Assembly (NCBI GenBank): GCA_030591965.1
Contig: JAUVAA010000013.1
Coordinates: 1-34,914 of the forward strand
DNA: 34,914 nt
DNA from: a bacterium
GTDB lineage: Bacteria; Pseudomonadota; Gammaproteobacteria; Methylococcales; Methylomonadaceae
Direction of reading: 5' to 3'
Every line of letters starts with the position of its first letter. Within the stretch, counting starts at the first letter, position 1. This document shows positions 16,581-24,425 of this stretch, piece after piece. The notes under the pieces are model-generated. The model was not told the DNA's origin. It saw only the letters and a program-made list of their open reading frames with translations, and made no database searches. A program made the position numbers and the translations under genes.

Positions 16581-16600
16581 AAACAAATTGAAACAAATTG
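16581..16600 (+). promoter_or_regulatory. Tandem 10-mer direct repeat, candidate operator for the OmpR-type regulator
   Basis: AAACAAATTG is repeated twice head-to-tail without gap. It sits in the gap between the divergent response-regulator gene and the cytochrome c' gene. The 10-bp period matches the way OmpR/PhoB-type dimers read DNA; assignment is inferred. Confidence 0.5.
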
Positions 16601-16674
16601 ATACCGTTTAGAAAAGCAAATGAAATAGTTAATGACTATAATAAAATCAAAGCATACTAATAAAGGAATCGAAC

Positions 16675-17226
16675 ATGTACCAACCAACTAACAAACAGTC
16701 TACCAGCAAGTCTTTCTTTAAACACTCAATCTTAGTGCCTGTTTTAGCATTAGGCTTAGTGAGCTTTAATGCTAGTGCTAATGAATTTGATCCACGCCTA
16801 GCAATAGACCTTAATGAGGAACATAAAGCTCAACTTCTATCTAATATGCGTGGCGCGTTAGCAGTCACTCAGTCTATTGTAAAAGCCTTAGCAGAGGATG
16901 ATATGCAAGCCGTTGCTGATTATGCTAGACCTATGGGTTTTAAGGTAAGGCGTCAAAAACCAAAGGATGGATTACATGATGCTCTACCTAGATCGTTCAA
17001 AATGCAAGGTAAAGCAATGCATCAAAATTTCGATAAAATTGCAGACGATGCGGAAACCCTTAAAGATCCAAAACATACCTTACAACAATTATCAGAAGTA
17101 ATGAATAACTGCCAAGGATGCCATGCAACCTTTCGAATTGAATCTATTGATTCCGTTGATTCGACTGATTCCGAAGCTAATGAGTCAGAAAAATCATTCT
17201 TTCAAAAACTATTTATGATGGAGTAA
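16675..17226 (+). CDS. Cytochrome c'-type monohaem protein, exported
   Basis: 183 residues. A signal peptide (hydrophobic stretch about 18-35, SANEF) is followed by a mostly helical domain with a single C-terminal haem site, NNCQGCHATFR (Cys146, Cys149, His150). Haem near the C-terminus and an early Met in LLSNMRGALAV (M59) are typical of cytochrome c'/c556 four-helix bundles in the periplasm. After the haem site comes an acidic Ser/Asp/Glu tail (ESIDSVDSTDSEANESEKS) that is unusual for the family and could bind metal or a partner. Ribosome site AAAGGAA precedes ATG 16675. It heads a three-gene operon. Family roles include electron transfer and NO handling; none is proven here. Confidence 0.85.
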   Translation: MYQPTNKQSTSKSFFKHSILVPVLALGLVSFNASANEFDPRLAIDLNEEHKAQLLSNMRGALAVTQSIVKALAEDDMQAVADYARPMGFKVRRQKPKDGLHDALPRSFKMQGKAMHQNFDKIADDAETLKDPKHTLQQLSEVMNNCQGCHATFRIESIDSVDSTDSEANESEKSFFQKLFMME

Positions 17227-17231
17227 ATATC

Positions 17232-17510
17232 ATGAAAAAGTCATTAATCAGTATCATAGTTATATTAGTAACACTTAGCTCATTTTCTATTCAGGCTGCA
17301 GGAAAAGGTCAAGGTAATGGACAGGGTTCTCGACAAGGTTCAGGACAGAGCCAAGGGAGTGGTTCTGGAGATATGAAGCGAAACCAGTCGCGAACTCATC
17401 GGCAAGATTCAAGTCAATATCAGCAAAATGGGACTCAAGAACAACGCCGTACCATGAATCAAAACCGTAGTAGATCAGGTACATCGACTAATTCAGCCCC
17501 AGTTCAGTAA
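17232..17510 (+). CDS. Small exported Gln/Ser/Gly/Arg-rich protein
   Basis: 92 residues: a clear signal peptide (MKKSLISIIVILVTLSSFSI, cleaved near QAA-GK) and a mature low-complexity chain built of GQG, GSG, QSR and NRS repeats, predicted disordered and basic. No domain recognised. Its ribosome site GGAG is within the last codons of the cytochrome gene (5-base gap), so translation is probably coupled. Such small Gln/Ser-rich peptides occur beside redox or metal-handling periplasmic proteins, but a function cannot be given. Confidence 0.75.
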   Translation: MKKSLISIIVILVTLSSFSIQAAGKGQGNGQGSRQGSGQSQGSGSGDMKRNQSRTHRQDSSQYQQNGTQEQRRTMNQNRSRSGTSTNSAPVQ

Positions 17511-17558
17511 TAATTTTTAAATTAACTCGGTATTGTTTACATATAAAAGGTGATCATC

Positions 17559-18122
17559 ATGAAATCATTAAAGCCCATTTTAGCCACAGCAAAAGAAGGA
17601 AATAATCGTCAAGCTGTTGTTACCGAGTTATATCCAGAGGATGAAAGTACTTTATTATCGATGCGTGAAGAAGAGAAATTAGCTAAAGAGGTTTATCTAG
17701 CGATGGACGAGCAGTGGAATCAACAAGTATTTAGAAATATTGCTAATTCCGAACAAAGCCATATGGATACACTGTTAAGAAAAATTAATTCATTTGGATT
17801 ATCTGACCCTGTACTACCAAGAAGAGGAGAATTTTATTCTGATGACTTACAAACCTTATATCGTGATTTAGTTACCAAAGGTAAGCAGTCTTATATTGAT
17901 TCACTAGAAGTGGGAGCAACGGTTGAGGACATAGATATTTATGATTTTATGATGGCTATTGAAGCAACCAATAATCTAGCCCTTAAAACAAGCTATGAAA
18001 AATTGCTGGAAGGGTCAAAAAATCATTTACGTACCTTCATCGGCTTATTGCAACAACAAGGAAGAACTTACCATCCACAGCGTATAAGTCAGGAATTATT
18101 TGAAGCCATTATAGATGCGTGA
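17559..18122 (+). CDS. DUF2202 ferritin-like protein
   Basis: 187 residues from ATG at 17559, with AGGTGA 7 bases upstream; a GTG at 17550 is in frame but overlaps that ribosome site. The DUF2202 pattern is clear: MREEEKLAKEVYLAMDEQW, FRNIANSEQSHMDTLLRKI, LQTLYRDLVTKGKQSYIDSL, GATVEDIDIYDF, and YEKLLEGSKNHLRTFIGLL. The E-x2-H (SEQSHM) and the early EEEK glutamates correspond to ferritin-like four-helix-bundle metal ligands, so iron or another di-metal centre is probable. No signal peptide is seen, unlike many relatives, which suggests cytosolic location or loss of the leader. Third gene of the operon opposite the two-component system. Confidence 0.85.
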   Translation: MKSLKPILATAKEGNNRQAVVTELYPEDESTLLSMREEEKLAKEVYLAMDEQWNQQVFRNIANSEQSHMDTLLRKINSFGLSDPVLPRRGEFYSDDLQTLYRDLVTKGKQSYIDSLEVGATVEDIDIYDFMMAIEATNNLALKTSYEKLLEGSKNHLRTFIGLLQQQGRTYHPQRISQELFEAIIDA

Positions 18123-18135
18123 AATAAGTGTAAAC

Positions 18136-18166
18136 TCCCCCAGTCACATTACCTTCTGACAGGGGA
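18136..18166 (+). terminator. Imperfect stem-loop after the DUF2202 gene
   Basis: TCCCC/GGGGA and GTCA/TGAC pair with a small bulge around a 10-base loop. No T run. The rest of 18167-18355 shows nothing clear apart from the Nudix ribosome site. Confidence 0.4.
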
Positions 18167-18355
18167 CTTATAGTATTAAATCACCCACATAAAACCATTA
18201 TTTCCATATTAAAGCATTCAATTCTTTCCTATTAGGTCTTCTGTTTTTTCATCTAGCTCAATACAAAAAATATGCACGTCAAACCCCCGTATTAGGTAAA
18301 CTCCACACAGGCAAGATCAAACTATTCAGTACGGTAATAACTCAGGAGAATAAAA

Positions 18356-18916
18356 ATGGGCTCTGGTGTCATACCTTTTTCTGTACGCGATAAGGATGTC
18401 TATTTTTTATTTCAAAGGACTTTTACTGGCCGAAAAATCGGTTATTTAATTGATTTTGGTGGTGGGCTTGGTGAGGGTGAAAACTACCAAGAAGCTGCGA
18501 TTAGGGAGTTTGTCGAAGAAACTGAAACGATGTATTTTTCCGATAACCTACAGCTTGCAAAGCGCTCTATTGAAAGCGTTAAAGCGCAAATACCTATTGT
18601 TAAAGCATTGTTTGATAAGACTCTCTCAGATCACCCTGATTACTGCTGTAAGCGCGCCACTATTAATAAGCTTAAACCGAAAGATTGGCAAACCTTCTTT
18701 GTCAAATTCCCCTACCGAGATATTAACGAGTTAAATTGTGCATGGGAAAATGATAGGATCAAACGATTTAAAAAGCGGCGTGAATTAGTTTGGGTTAGGT
18801 CTGATGAGTTACTTTCTATTTATGCGTCTGAACCGAATCTATTATGGAAACGTGTCCGACAATTGGAAAATGCTAGAGAAGTTATCTTGGCTATACAGAA
18901 AGGTTTCACTCCTTAA
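18356..18916 (+). CDS. Nudix hydrolase
   Basis: 186 residues. The Nudix box GX5EX7REUXEE is present from Gly36 (GGLGEGENYQEAAIREFVEE, with Glu42, Arg50, Glu51, Glu54, Glu55), but the usual Gly after EE is Glu57. Family: Mg-dependent hydrolysis of a nucleoside diphosphate linked to another moiety; the substrate cannot be read. The C-terminal half (LKPKDWQTFFVKFPYRDI then NELNCAW..RIKRFKKRRELVWV) resembles other uncharacterised Nudix proteins with a long lid between the box and the ends. AGGAGA lies 6 bases before ATG. Monocistronic, ending just before a palindrome pair. Confidence 0.85.
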   Translation: MGSGVIPFSVRDKDVYFLFQRTFTGRKIGYLIDFGGGLGEGENYQEAAIREFVEETETMYFSDNLQLAKRSIESVKAQIPIVKALFDKTLSDHPDYCCKRATINKLKPKDWQTFFVKFPYRDINELNCAWENDRIKRFKKRRELVWVRSDELLSIYASEPNLLWKRVRQLENAREVILAIQKGFTP

Positions 18917-18954
18917 CAATCCTGTATGAAGCTGAATCTTGCGCAATTTCTTGT

Positions 18955-18973
18955 TCCCAAACGGAGTTTGGGA
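18955..18973. repeat. Perfect short palindrome (TCCCAAAC-GGA-GTTTGGGA)
   Basis: An 8-bp perfect stem with a 3-base loop, between convergent genes. This unit type (CCCAAAC..GTTTGGG) is a known kind of dispersed palindromic repeat in gammaproteobacteria. Could serve both genes as terminator. Confidence 0.6.
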
Positions 18974-18982
18974 TCGCAAAAT

Positions 18983-19010
18983 ATTGGCGGACTAAAGCCA
19001 CGCCCTACCG
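18983..19010. repeat. Dispersed ACTAAAGCC-ACGCCCTAC repeat
   Basis: TTGGCGGACTAAAGCCACGC followed by CCTACCG. It matches the right half of the hairpin at 22831-22884 (ACTGAAGCCACGCTCTAC) and the complement of 538-561. Confidence 0.5.
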
Positions 19011-19019
19011 AAAATACGA

Positions 19020-20204
19020 TTACCCTGCTTTTAAATCTAGCACACACAATTCTTTCGCGGCATGTAACTCACCGTTTAATAATAAGTCTTTAAGCTTTTC
19101 TGTACGCACCATATACACTTCTGTGTGCTCTTTAAACGCTTGCGGTAAATGAAAACGCTCTAGTTGTGATAAATGACCATCAAAAGCGGCTGAGACGCAG
19201 AGTAAATCCAGTAAAAAATTACGCTCTTGTTCTGAAACTTCATCAAGAATGGTTAGAAAATCTTCCCAGTTATCGTATTCTTTATTTTCTTCGATATTAA
19301 ATTTGTCACATAAACGGATTAATAACACTAACATATTTGGATGATAATTCTGCGCTAGCACCATCATGGTCGCAACGGCTCGAACTGATCCTTCTCGTGC
19401 TTTAGGCCCAAGCTGATCAATCAATTCATCGGTTAAAATATCGCTAATAATATGTTCCGCGAGTTTATTACCAAAGAGTCTCAAGCGTGCTTCTTTAGCC
19501 ACTTTATATAAAGTGAATGCATCCCATATTCCAGTAATCGGAATGGCTACCCAGCTAAAGGTAAGTCGCACATCCCCTTTACCAAACAGACGAATCAAAA
19601 TAAACTTTACCGCTAAACCAGTTAAGATGACTTTCGCTTTGTATAAAAAAGCGACCATAACCAATTTAGATTTGGATAAATGTTTAAGCGGATCTATACC
19701 CAAATAATGAATAATTGGGTCTGGTACTTCCAAAGCCGCACGCGCTAAAAGATTTGGCACAGCATCATCACCCGGTAAACAGGAGCCTTTTACCGCCTGA
19801 TTATGACCTGTCAAACAGGCTAAACTGTAGACTATTTTCATACCTAGCCAAAATAATACTGACATTTCAAGAATCAGCATCACAATAAGCACACTACCAT
19901 AGAGTAAATAATAAGAGGTACTATCCATGGTATCCATATAAGTCCACTCGACCCATATAGTGACAAAAGTGGTTAAAGCACCAATGGCAAATGCAATGAC
20001 CGCAGCAAAAGCGGTAATATTAGCAGACAATGTTTTTAAAGTAATATCTGGAGCCAAGTCATCGATACTGACATTTTCCATGCCTGCTGTACCTGATTTT
20101 TGCGCCAGATAGCGATAATATTTAACGCCTATGTTTTCTAAAAATCCTGCTTCCTCTTCACGACTATAAGCCGCTTTTTTTTCTTGTTTCATTTCTTCAG
20201 ACAT
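19020..20204 (-). CDS. Multi-pass membrane protein, LBF_2804-like family
   Basis: 394 residues from ATG at 20204, which has AGGA 6 bases upstream; the frame starts 12 bases earlier at a GTG touching the upstream stop. Membrane helices are seen at about 62-88 (ITAFAAVIAFAIGALTTFVT), 100-135, and around 185-230. The cytosolic C-terminal half (~250-394) is helical and charged, ending with a TerB-like feel (LLDLLCVSAAFDGHLSQLER). I associate it with the LBF_2804 family, which is found next to TMEM143/DUF3754 genes, as here with the preceding gene stopping 13 bases upstream. Function unknown; the pair probably forms a membrane complex (inference). Confidence 0.7.
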   Translation of the reverse strand: MSEEMKQEKKAAYSREEEAGFLENIGVKYYRYLAQKSGTAGMENVSIDDLAPDITLKTLSANITAFAAVIAFAIGALTTFVTIWVEWTYMDTMDSTSYYLLYGSVLIVMLILEMSVLFWLGMKIVYSLACLTGHNQAVKGSCLPGDDAVPNLLARAALEVPDPIIHYLGIDPLKHLSKSKLVMVAFLYKAKVILTGLAVKFILIRLFGKGDVRLTFSWVAIPITGIWDAFTLYKVAKEARLRLFGNKLAEHIISDILTDELIDQLGPKAREGSVRAVATMMVLAQNYHPNMLVLLIRLCDKFNIEENKEYDNWEDFLTILDEVSEQERNFLLDLLCVSAAFDGHLSQLERFHLPQAFKEHTEVYMVRTEKLKDLLLNGELHAAKELCVLDLKAG

Positions 20205-20216
20205 TTTTATCCTCAC

Positions 20217-21485
20217 TTAAGCTATAACTCTATTATCAATCACCTGATCCCATTGCTGTCTTAATTTACTATTTGCTTGGGCTAATGGAATGGCATTGAT
20301 CAATTGATCAGAACGCGATAATAACGATGATTTTTGTAGTTTTCCTAGGCCATCATCAATCTCAAAATCCATGGGAATCGCATATTTTTCGTGTATATAA
20401 CTTTCAATACGTTGATCTAAATTGGCTCGACTCGTTTCACCATCAACTAATAAAAAGAAGTACGCAAGTATCGCTTCTTTACATTCTTCCGCTTCCGCTG
20501 TATCAGCTAAATAAGTCAGCGCACCCATATTATTATCTAAGCTGTAAAAATATAGATTCTTGGTTAAAGTGGCGCTGTATTTAGCTCGCTGCGAAAAAAT
20601 CTTAGATATTTGCCTCCATAACAAGCCCAGTAAACCACCAATAGCAATTAATGCAGACATAGGATCAACAGTAGCGCTGAGTTTACCAATCGTTGCCATT
20701 ACACCGCCAGCGGTTCCCCCTCCTCCCGTTACGGCTAATTTAATTTTATCGAAAAGGCGCATTTGTATGCGTGTATTAGGAAATTGCATTTCCAAATCTT
20801 CACGCGGAATATCTTTAAATAATTTTAAATACACGACATCATTGTCATTGCTAATGCCAAATACATTTAAGGCTTCATCGGCTTTTTTTTCTGCTTTTTG
20901 TACCGACATTTTTTTGTTATTAATGAAATGTTCTATCCATTGCTGGCGATTTTTCGGCTGTAGCAAAACAAATAAACGTCGATAAATTAAAATATCAATG
21001 GGCTGTTTTTTAAAGCTGAGTTTTTTCCAGTTACGATACAATTTTTGTTGTATTGCCGAACCACGATAAAACAACGCGACTTCAGAAAAATCTTCAAAAT
21101 CGACAGAAACCTGCACACCATAAGGCGAAATTTTATTTAAAGCCTCATTCAAATCATCTTCTGAAATTCGCTCATAATTAGCATCTTCCAAAATAGCGTA
21201 CAGTTTCTCTTTTAAATGAGTTAGCTCTGTGCCGTTATTTTCTTGCGGATTAATTAAGGTATCTCGATCGGGATTAAACGGTAAATACAGTTGCTTTAAA
21301 TCCTGTAAATGAGCATGAGATTGAGCGTGGAATAATGAGCGATATGTTGAGCAGAATTGTTTGAATACATTGTGCTGCTCTGCGGGTAGTAACTCGGCAG
21401 TTAATAAGTCACTGATCAATCTATCTAAACTAATGGGGATAAAACGTTCCAATACGTCGGCTTGATAATGGGTGTTGTTTTGCAT
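20217..21485 (-). CDS. TMEM143/DUF3754-like protein
   Basis: 422 residues. Recognised by the N-terminal ERFIPISLDRLISDLL, the central RGSAIQQKLYRNWKKLSFKK, YLKLFKDIPREDLEMQFPNT and the Gly-rich membrane region VTGGGGTAGGVMATIGKLSA..SALIAIGGLLGLLWRQI, all typical of DUF3754/TMEM143 proteins. Human TMEM143 is a mitochondrial membrane protein of unknown role; bacterial relatives are equally uncharacterised. One or two membrane segments lie at about 255-300; the rest is soluble. First gene of a two-gene unit with the LBF_2804-like protein and divergent from the DUF937 gene. Confidence 0.78.
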   Translation of the reverse strand: MQNNTHYQADVLERFIPISLDRLISDLLTAELLPAEQHNVFKQFCSTYRSLFHAQSHAHLQDLKQLYLPFNPDRDTLINPQENNGTELTHLKEKLYAILEDANYERISEDDLNEALNKISPYGVQVSVDFEDFSEVALFYRGSAIQQKLYRNWKKLSFKKQPIDILIYRRLFVLLQPKNRQQWIEHFINNKKMSVQKAEKKADEALNVFGISNDNDVVYLKLFKDIPREDLEMQFPNTRIQMRLFDKIKLAVTGGGGTAGGVMATIGKLSATVDPMSALIAIGGLLGLLWRQISKIFSQRAKYSATLTKNLYFYSLDNNMGALTYLADTAEAEECKEAILAYFFLLVDGETSRANLDQRIESYIHEKYAIPMDFEIDDGLGKLQKSSLLSRSDQLINAIPLAQANSKLRQQWDQVIDNRVIA

Positions 21486-21728
21486 GTCTGTTCCTTGTCT
21501 TGCCTATTTATTAAATCATTATCTACCTAGCTAAACCTTAGGGTAAATAATTATTATAGATCTTTTTTACAATCTACCCTGAATATAGCACTAGTAGAAA
21601 CAGTTTAAATGTTTTATATTCAAGCAATGTGTTTTCTTGATTTAAGCCACATCAAATAATTATAAAGCACTGTTTTTATTAAAAATTATTACTATAACCT
21701 AGATATTTTTATATATTAAGGAGGTTTA
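21486..21728. promoter_or_regulatory. Divergent promoter region between TMEM143-like and DUF937 genes
   Basis: 243 bp, very AT-rich. AGGGTA (21540-21545) and TACCCT (21575-21580) form a small inverted repeat with a 29-base gap. A perfect AAGGAGG lies 6 bases before the DUF937 start. No reliable -35/-10 pair could be chosen by eye. Confidence 0.35.
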
Positions 21729-22298
21729 ATGGGAATTTTAGATACACTTTTAAGCGGTCAAAATATTCAACTGGTAACTCAATTAGCAAAAAATAGCGGC
21801 ATTGATAGTGCTGATGTGCAAAAAGTTATTGGTCAATTATTACCCGCTCTTTCTCAGGGAGTAAAAGCTAATGTTAGCCAGTCAGGCGGTATTGATCAGT
21901 TAATCGGCGCTTTAAGTAAAGGTAATCATCAGCAGTATCTGGATAATCCGGAATCTTTATCCGATACTTCTGCCGTTAATGAAGGTAATGCAATTTTAGG
22001 TCATGTATTAGGTAATAAAGAAGCCAGTCGAAATATTGCCGCTCAAACTGCGCAATCTACCGGCGTTAGTAATGACATCGTTAAGCAATTATTACCTTTA
22101 GTTGCGACCGCTATGATGGGTGCTTTAAGCAAAGAAACCAGTAATAGTGCTATCGGAGGCGTGGGTAATTTAGATTTAAGTGGCTTATTGGGTGCTAATG
22201 CTAGCCCTGTTGTCGGCATGGTTACTTCATTTTTAGATGCCGATAACGATGGCGATGTGACTGATGATTTACTTAATTTAGCTAAAAAATTCTTTTAA
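21729..22298 (+). CDS. DUF937 family protein
   Basis: 189 residues, no signal peptide. Helical repeats with the DUF937 pattern: VTQLAKNSGIDSADVQKVIG, LLPALSQGVK, NEGNAILGHVLGNKEASRNI, and VKQLLPLVATAMMGALSK. Near the C-terminus FLDADNDGDVTDDLLNLAKKF resembles an EF-hand-like calcium loop (D-x-D-x-D-G), which is usual for the family. Function unknown (YidB-type in E. coli). It is followed after 22 bases by a BON-LysM gene, so the two are likely cotranscribed. Confidence 0.82.
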   Translation: MGILDTLLSGQNIQLVTQLAKNSGIDSADVQKVIGQLLPALSQGVKANVSQSGGIDQLIGALSKGNHQQYLDNPESLSDTSAVNEGNAILGHVLGNKEASRNIAAQTAQSTGVSNDIVKQLLPLVATAMMGALSKETSNSAIGGVGNLDLSGLLGANASPVVGMVTSFLDADNDGDVTDDLLNLAKKFF

Positions 22299-22320
22299 TC
22301 TATTGTAATTGGAGATACAT

Positions 22321-22806
22321 ATGGGACTTTTTGATTTTGCCAAAGACATAGGCAGTAAACTTTTCACTAGCGATGCGGATGCGGCTAAAAATATTACCGA
22401 CCATATCTTATCGAATAACCCAGGAGTAGAGAATCTTAGCGTCATCTTTAAAGATGGTGAAGCAACACTCATTGCAGAGTCCAATACCTTTGAAGCAGCA
22501 CAAATAGCCGTACTTATGGCGGGAAATGTTAAAGGCGTTACTAAAGTAATACCAAAATTTCAAATTAACGATGTCGCAGACGATACAGAAGCTGAAGCTA
22601 AAACTGAAGCCGATATAGTTGCCGCGTTAGAGCCTGCTAATGTGGAATACTATCTTATTCAGAGCGGTGATTCTTTATCTAAAATTGCTAAAAAATATTA
22701 TAACAATGCCGCAGAATACCCACGTATTTTTGAAGCTAATAAAGAAGTGATTAAAGATCCTGATCTTATCTATCCAGGGCAAAAAATTAGAATTCCTTTG
22801 GATTAA
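22321..22806 (+). CDS. BON-LysM protein, Kbp/YgaU-like
   Basis: 161 residues from ATG 22321 with GGAG 9 bases upstream. N-terminal MGLFDFAKDIGSKLF matches the Kbp start; a BON domain covers about 25-80 (VENLSVIFKDGEATLIAES), an acidic linker follows, and a LysM domain fills about 112-161 (YLIQSGDSLSKIAKKYYNNA then IFEANKEVIKDPDLIYPGQK). The same order and length as E. coli Kbp, a cytosolic potassium-binding protein; LysM domains otherwise bind peptidoglycan, but there is no signal peptide here. Potassium binding is inferred from the family. Confidence 0.88.
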   Translation: MGLFDFAKDIGSKLFTSDADAAKNITDHILSNNPGVENLSVIFKDGEATLIAESNTFEAAQIAVLMAGNVKGVTKVIPKFQINDVADDTEAEAKTEADIVAALEPANVEYYLIQSGDSLSKIAKKYYNNAAEYPRIFEANKEVIKDPDLIYPGQKIRIPLD

Positions 22807-22830
22807 TAGTCGAAATACTTACTTAAAATC

Positions 22831-22873
22831 TGGCTTCAGTTTGTCACTGATAAATATTAGTCGACTGAAGCCA
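22831..22873 (+). terminator. Stem-loop after the LysM gene (dispersed repeat)
   Basis: TGGCTTCAGT and ACTGAAGCCA form a perfect 10-bp stem with a 23-base loop. The right arm and its flank belong to the same family as 18983-19010. Confidence 0.55.
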
Positions 22874-22938
22874 CGCTCTACTCTAAATATAAAAATACAA
22901 ACCTCCCTCTTCATGTTCTTAAAAATTAAGAGAAATGA

Positions 22939-23607
22939 ATGAAATTGTTAACAACCAATTTATCGTTATTATCTTTAACGCTTCTGAGTGCTTGTAGTGG
23001 CAATCAAATCACAGCAGATACTTCAATTAATCAAAGCAGATTCCCCGCGCAAACCTATGTTTATCACTGCGCTGATAATAAAAGTTTTGTGGCTAGAATT
23101 GAGCCTAAAAAAGCATGGTTATTTTTACCCACAAAAACCCTATCTTTGCCGCAAATACCTGCTGCTTCGGGTAGTAAATTTAGTAATGGATCAGCTACTT
23201 TTTGGAATAAAGGAAAATCAGCAATATTTGAAAGCACAACTCAGATTTATAAGAACTGCACCAACAATCGCGCTCAAGCTATCTGGGAACATGCCAAACT
23301 TAATGGCGTAGATTATAGAGCAGTCGGGAATGAACCTGGCTGGTCATTAGAAATAACACACGATCAAACAACCATTTTTACCAGTCATTACGGACAAGAT
23401 AGATATGAATTTGAAACTTCTAAACCACTAATCGATACTGCGGCTCATACTAGAGAGTATCAATTACAAAATAGCTCACATAAATTATCCATTAGCCTAA
23501 GTGCTAAGCTATGTAAAGATACTATGAGTGATCAGTCATTTTCTAGTACTGTAAGCGTTAGGTTAGATAATAAAAAATTTACCGGCTGTGGAAAAGCACT
23601 GCATTAA
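22939..23607 (+). CDS. Lipoprotein with MliC-like and COG3650-like domains
   Basis: 222 residues. A lipoprotein signal has the lipobox LLSAC with Cys19. Residues about 38-108 look like MliC (inhibitor of c-type lysozyme): TYVYHCADNKSFVARI, LPQIPAASGSKFSNGSATFW then NKGKSAIFE, with Cys44 and Cys107 placed for the disulfide. Residues about 125-222 match the COG3650 type domain (YRAVGNEPGWSLEI and a late Cys pair). This suggests an outer-membrane lipoprotein defending peptidoglycan or acting in the envelope. Domain identities are by eye, so the second is less sure. Positioned directly after the LysM gene, with a hairpin between, hence probably separately transcribed. Confidence 0.75.
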   Translation: MKLLTTNLSLLSLTLLSACSGNQITADTSINQSRFPAQTYVYHCADNKSFVARIEPKKAWLFLPTKTLSLPQIPAASGSKFSNGSATFWNKGKSAIFESTTQIYKNCTNNRAQAIWEHAKLNGVDYRAVGNEPGWSLEITHDQTTIFTSHYGQDRYEFETSKPLIDTAAHTREYQLQNSSHKLSISLSAKLCKDTMSDQSFSSTVSVRLDNKKFTGCGKALH

Positions 23608-23652
23608 ATCCTTCTTACTAACACTATTCAACTAATAAGGGACTTTGTAAGC

Positions 23653-24396
23653 ATGTTATCCAATAATCCAAAACAGAAACACCTTCTACTGCTTAGTACC
23701 AGCTTTTGTCTTATCATTTTGGCTATCTTAATCGCTACAGACCCTGTTCCTCAGGATCTTGTTTACCATCTGTTAATTGATCAACGACAGTGGTTTACAG
23801 TACCCAACTTCGCCAATATTATCAGTAATCTACCCTTTGCTACTATTGGGCTATCAGGATTTTTTCTTACTCTGAAAAACAAAGAAACTTCTACCTCTTG
23901 GTACCTATTTTTTATCGGCCTTTTTTTGGTTGCATTCGGTTCAAGCTATTATCACTTACATCCCAATAACCAAACACTGATCTGGGATCGTTTGCCGATG
24001 ACAATCTGTTTTATGAGTTTATTCTCAGCATTATGCGCAGAAAATATTTCCTCTCGATATGAAACAGTAATTCTGCCTGTGGCTATTTTCTTAGGCTTAT
24101 CCAGTGTCATCTACTGGCATTACACGAATGACTTACGATTTTATGCGCTTATTCAGTTTGGTGCTTTGCTTTCTATACCGCTTATATTGAGCTTCTATAA
24201 AAGCCAATATAGCCACCACCATTATCTGCTCTATGGTTTACTTTTCTATATTCTTGCCAAAGTTTTTGAGCTCAACGATAGCTTGACTTTTGAACTAACG
24301 GATCACTTATTAAGTGGTCATACGATCAAACACTTACTTGCTGCCGCGGCTACCTATTGTGTTTATCTCATGTTAAAAAAACGGCTACCCACTTAA
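23653..24396 (+). CDS. Ceramidase-like (CREST superfamily) integral membrane protein
   Basis: 247 residues with about seven hydrophobic segments. Motifs of the alkaline ceramidase/CREST hydrolases: NFANIISNLPFATIG (52-66), GSSYYHLHPNNQTLIWDRLP (96-115; Ser, His101, Asp112) and SGHTIKHLLAA (221-231; His223, His227). His101, His223 and His227 would hold zinc. Family members hydrolyse amide bonds in sphingolipids or act as receptors; in a bacterium the substrate is open. The gene is convergent with the Prs-like gene, with a 29-base gap. Confidence 0.75.
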   Translation: MLSNNPKQKHLLLLSTSFCLIILAILIATDPVPQDLVYHLLIDQRQWFTVPNFANIISNLPFATIGLSGFFLTLKNKETSTSWYLFFIGLFLVAFGSSYYHLHPNNQTLIWDRLPMTICFMSLFSALCAENISSRYETVILPVAIFLGLSSVIYWHYTNDLRFYALIQFGALLSIPLILSFYKSQYSHHHYLLYGLLFYILAKVFELNDSLTFELTDHLLSGHTIKHLLAAAATYCVYLMLKKRLPT

Positions 24397-24425
24397 AGCC
24401 CGTATTCCACTTTGTGCTCTACGAG

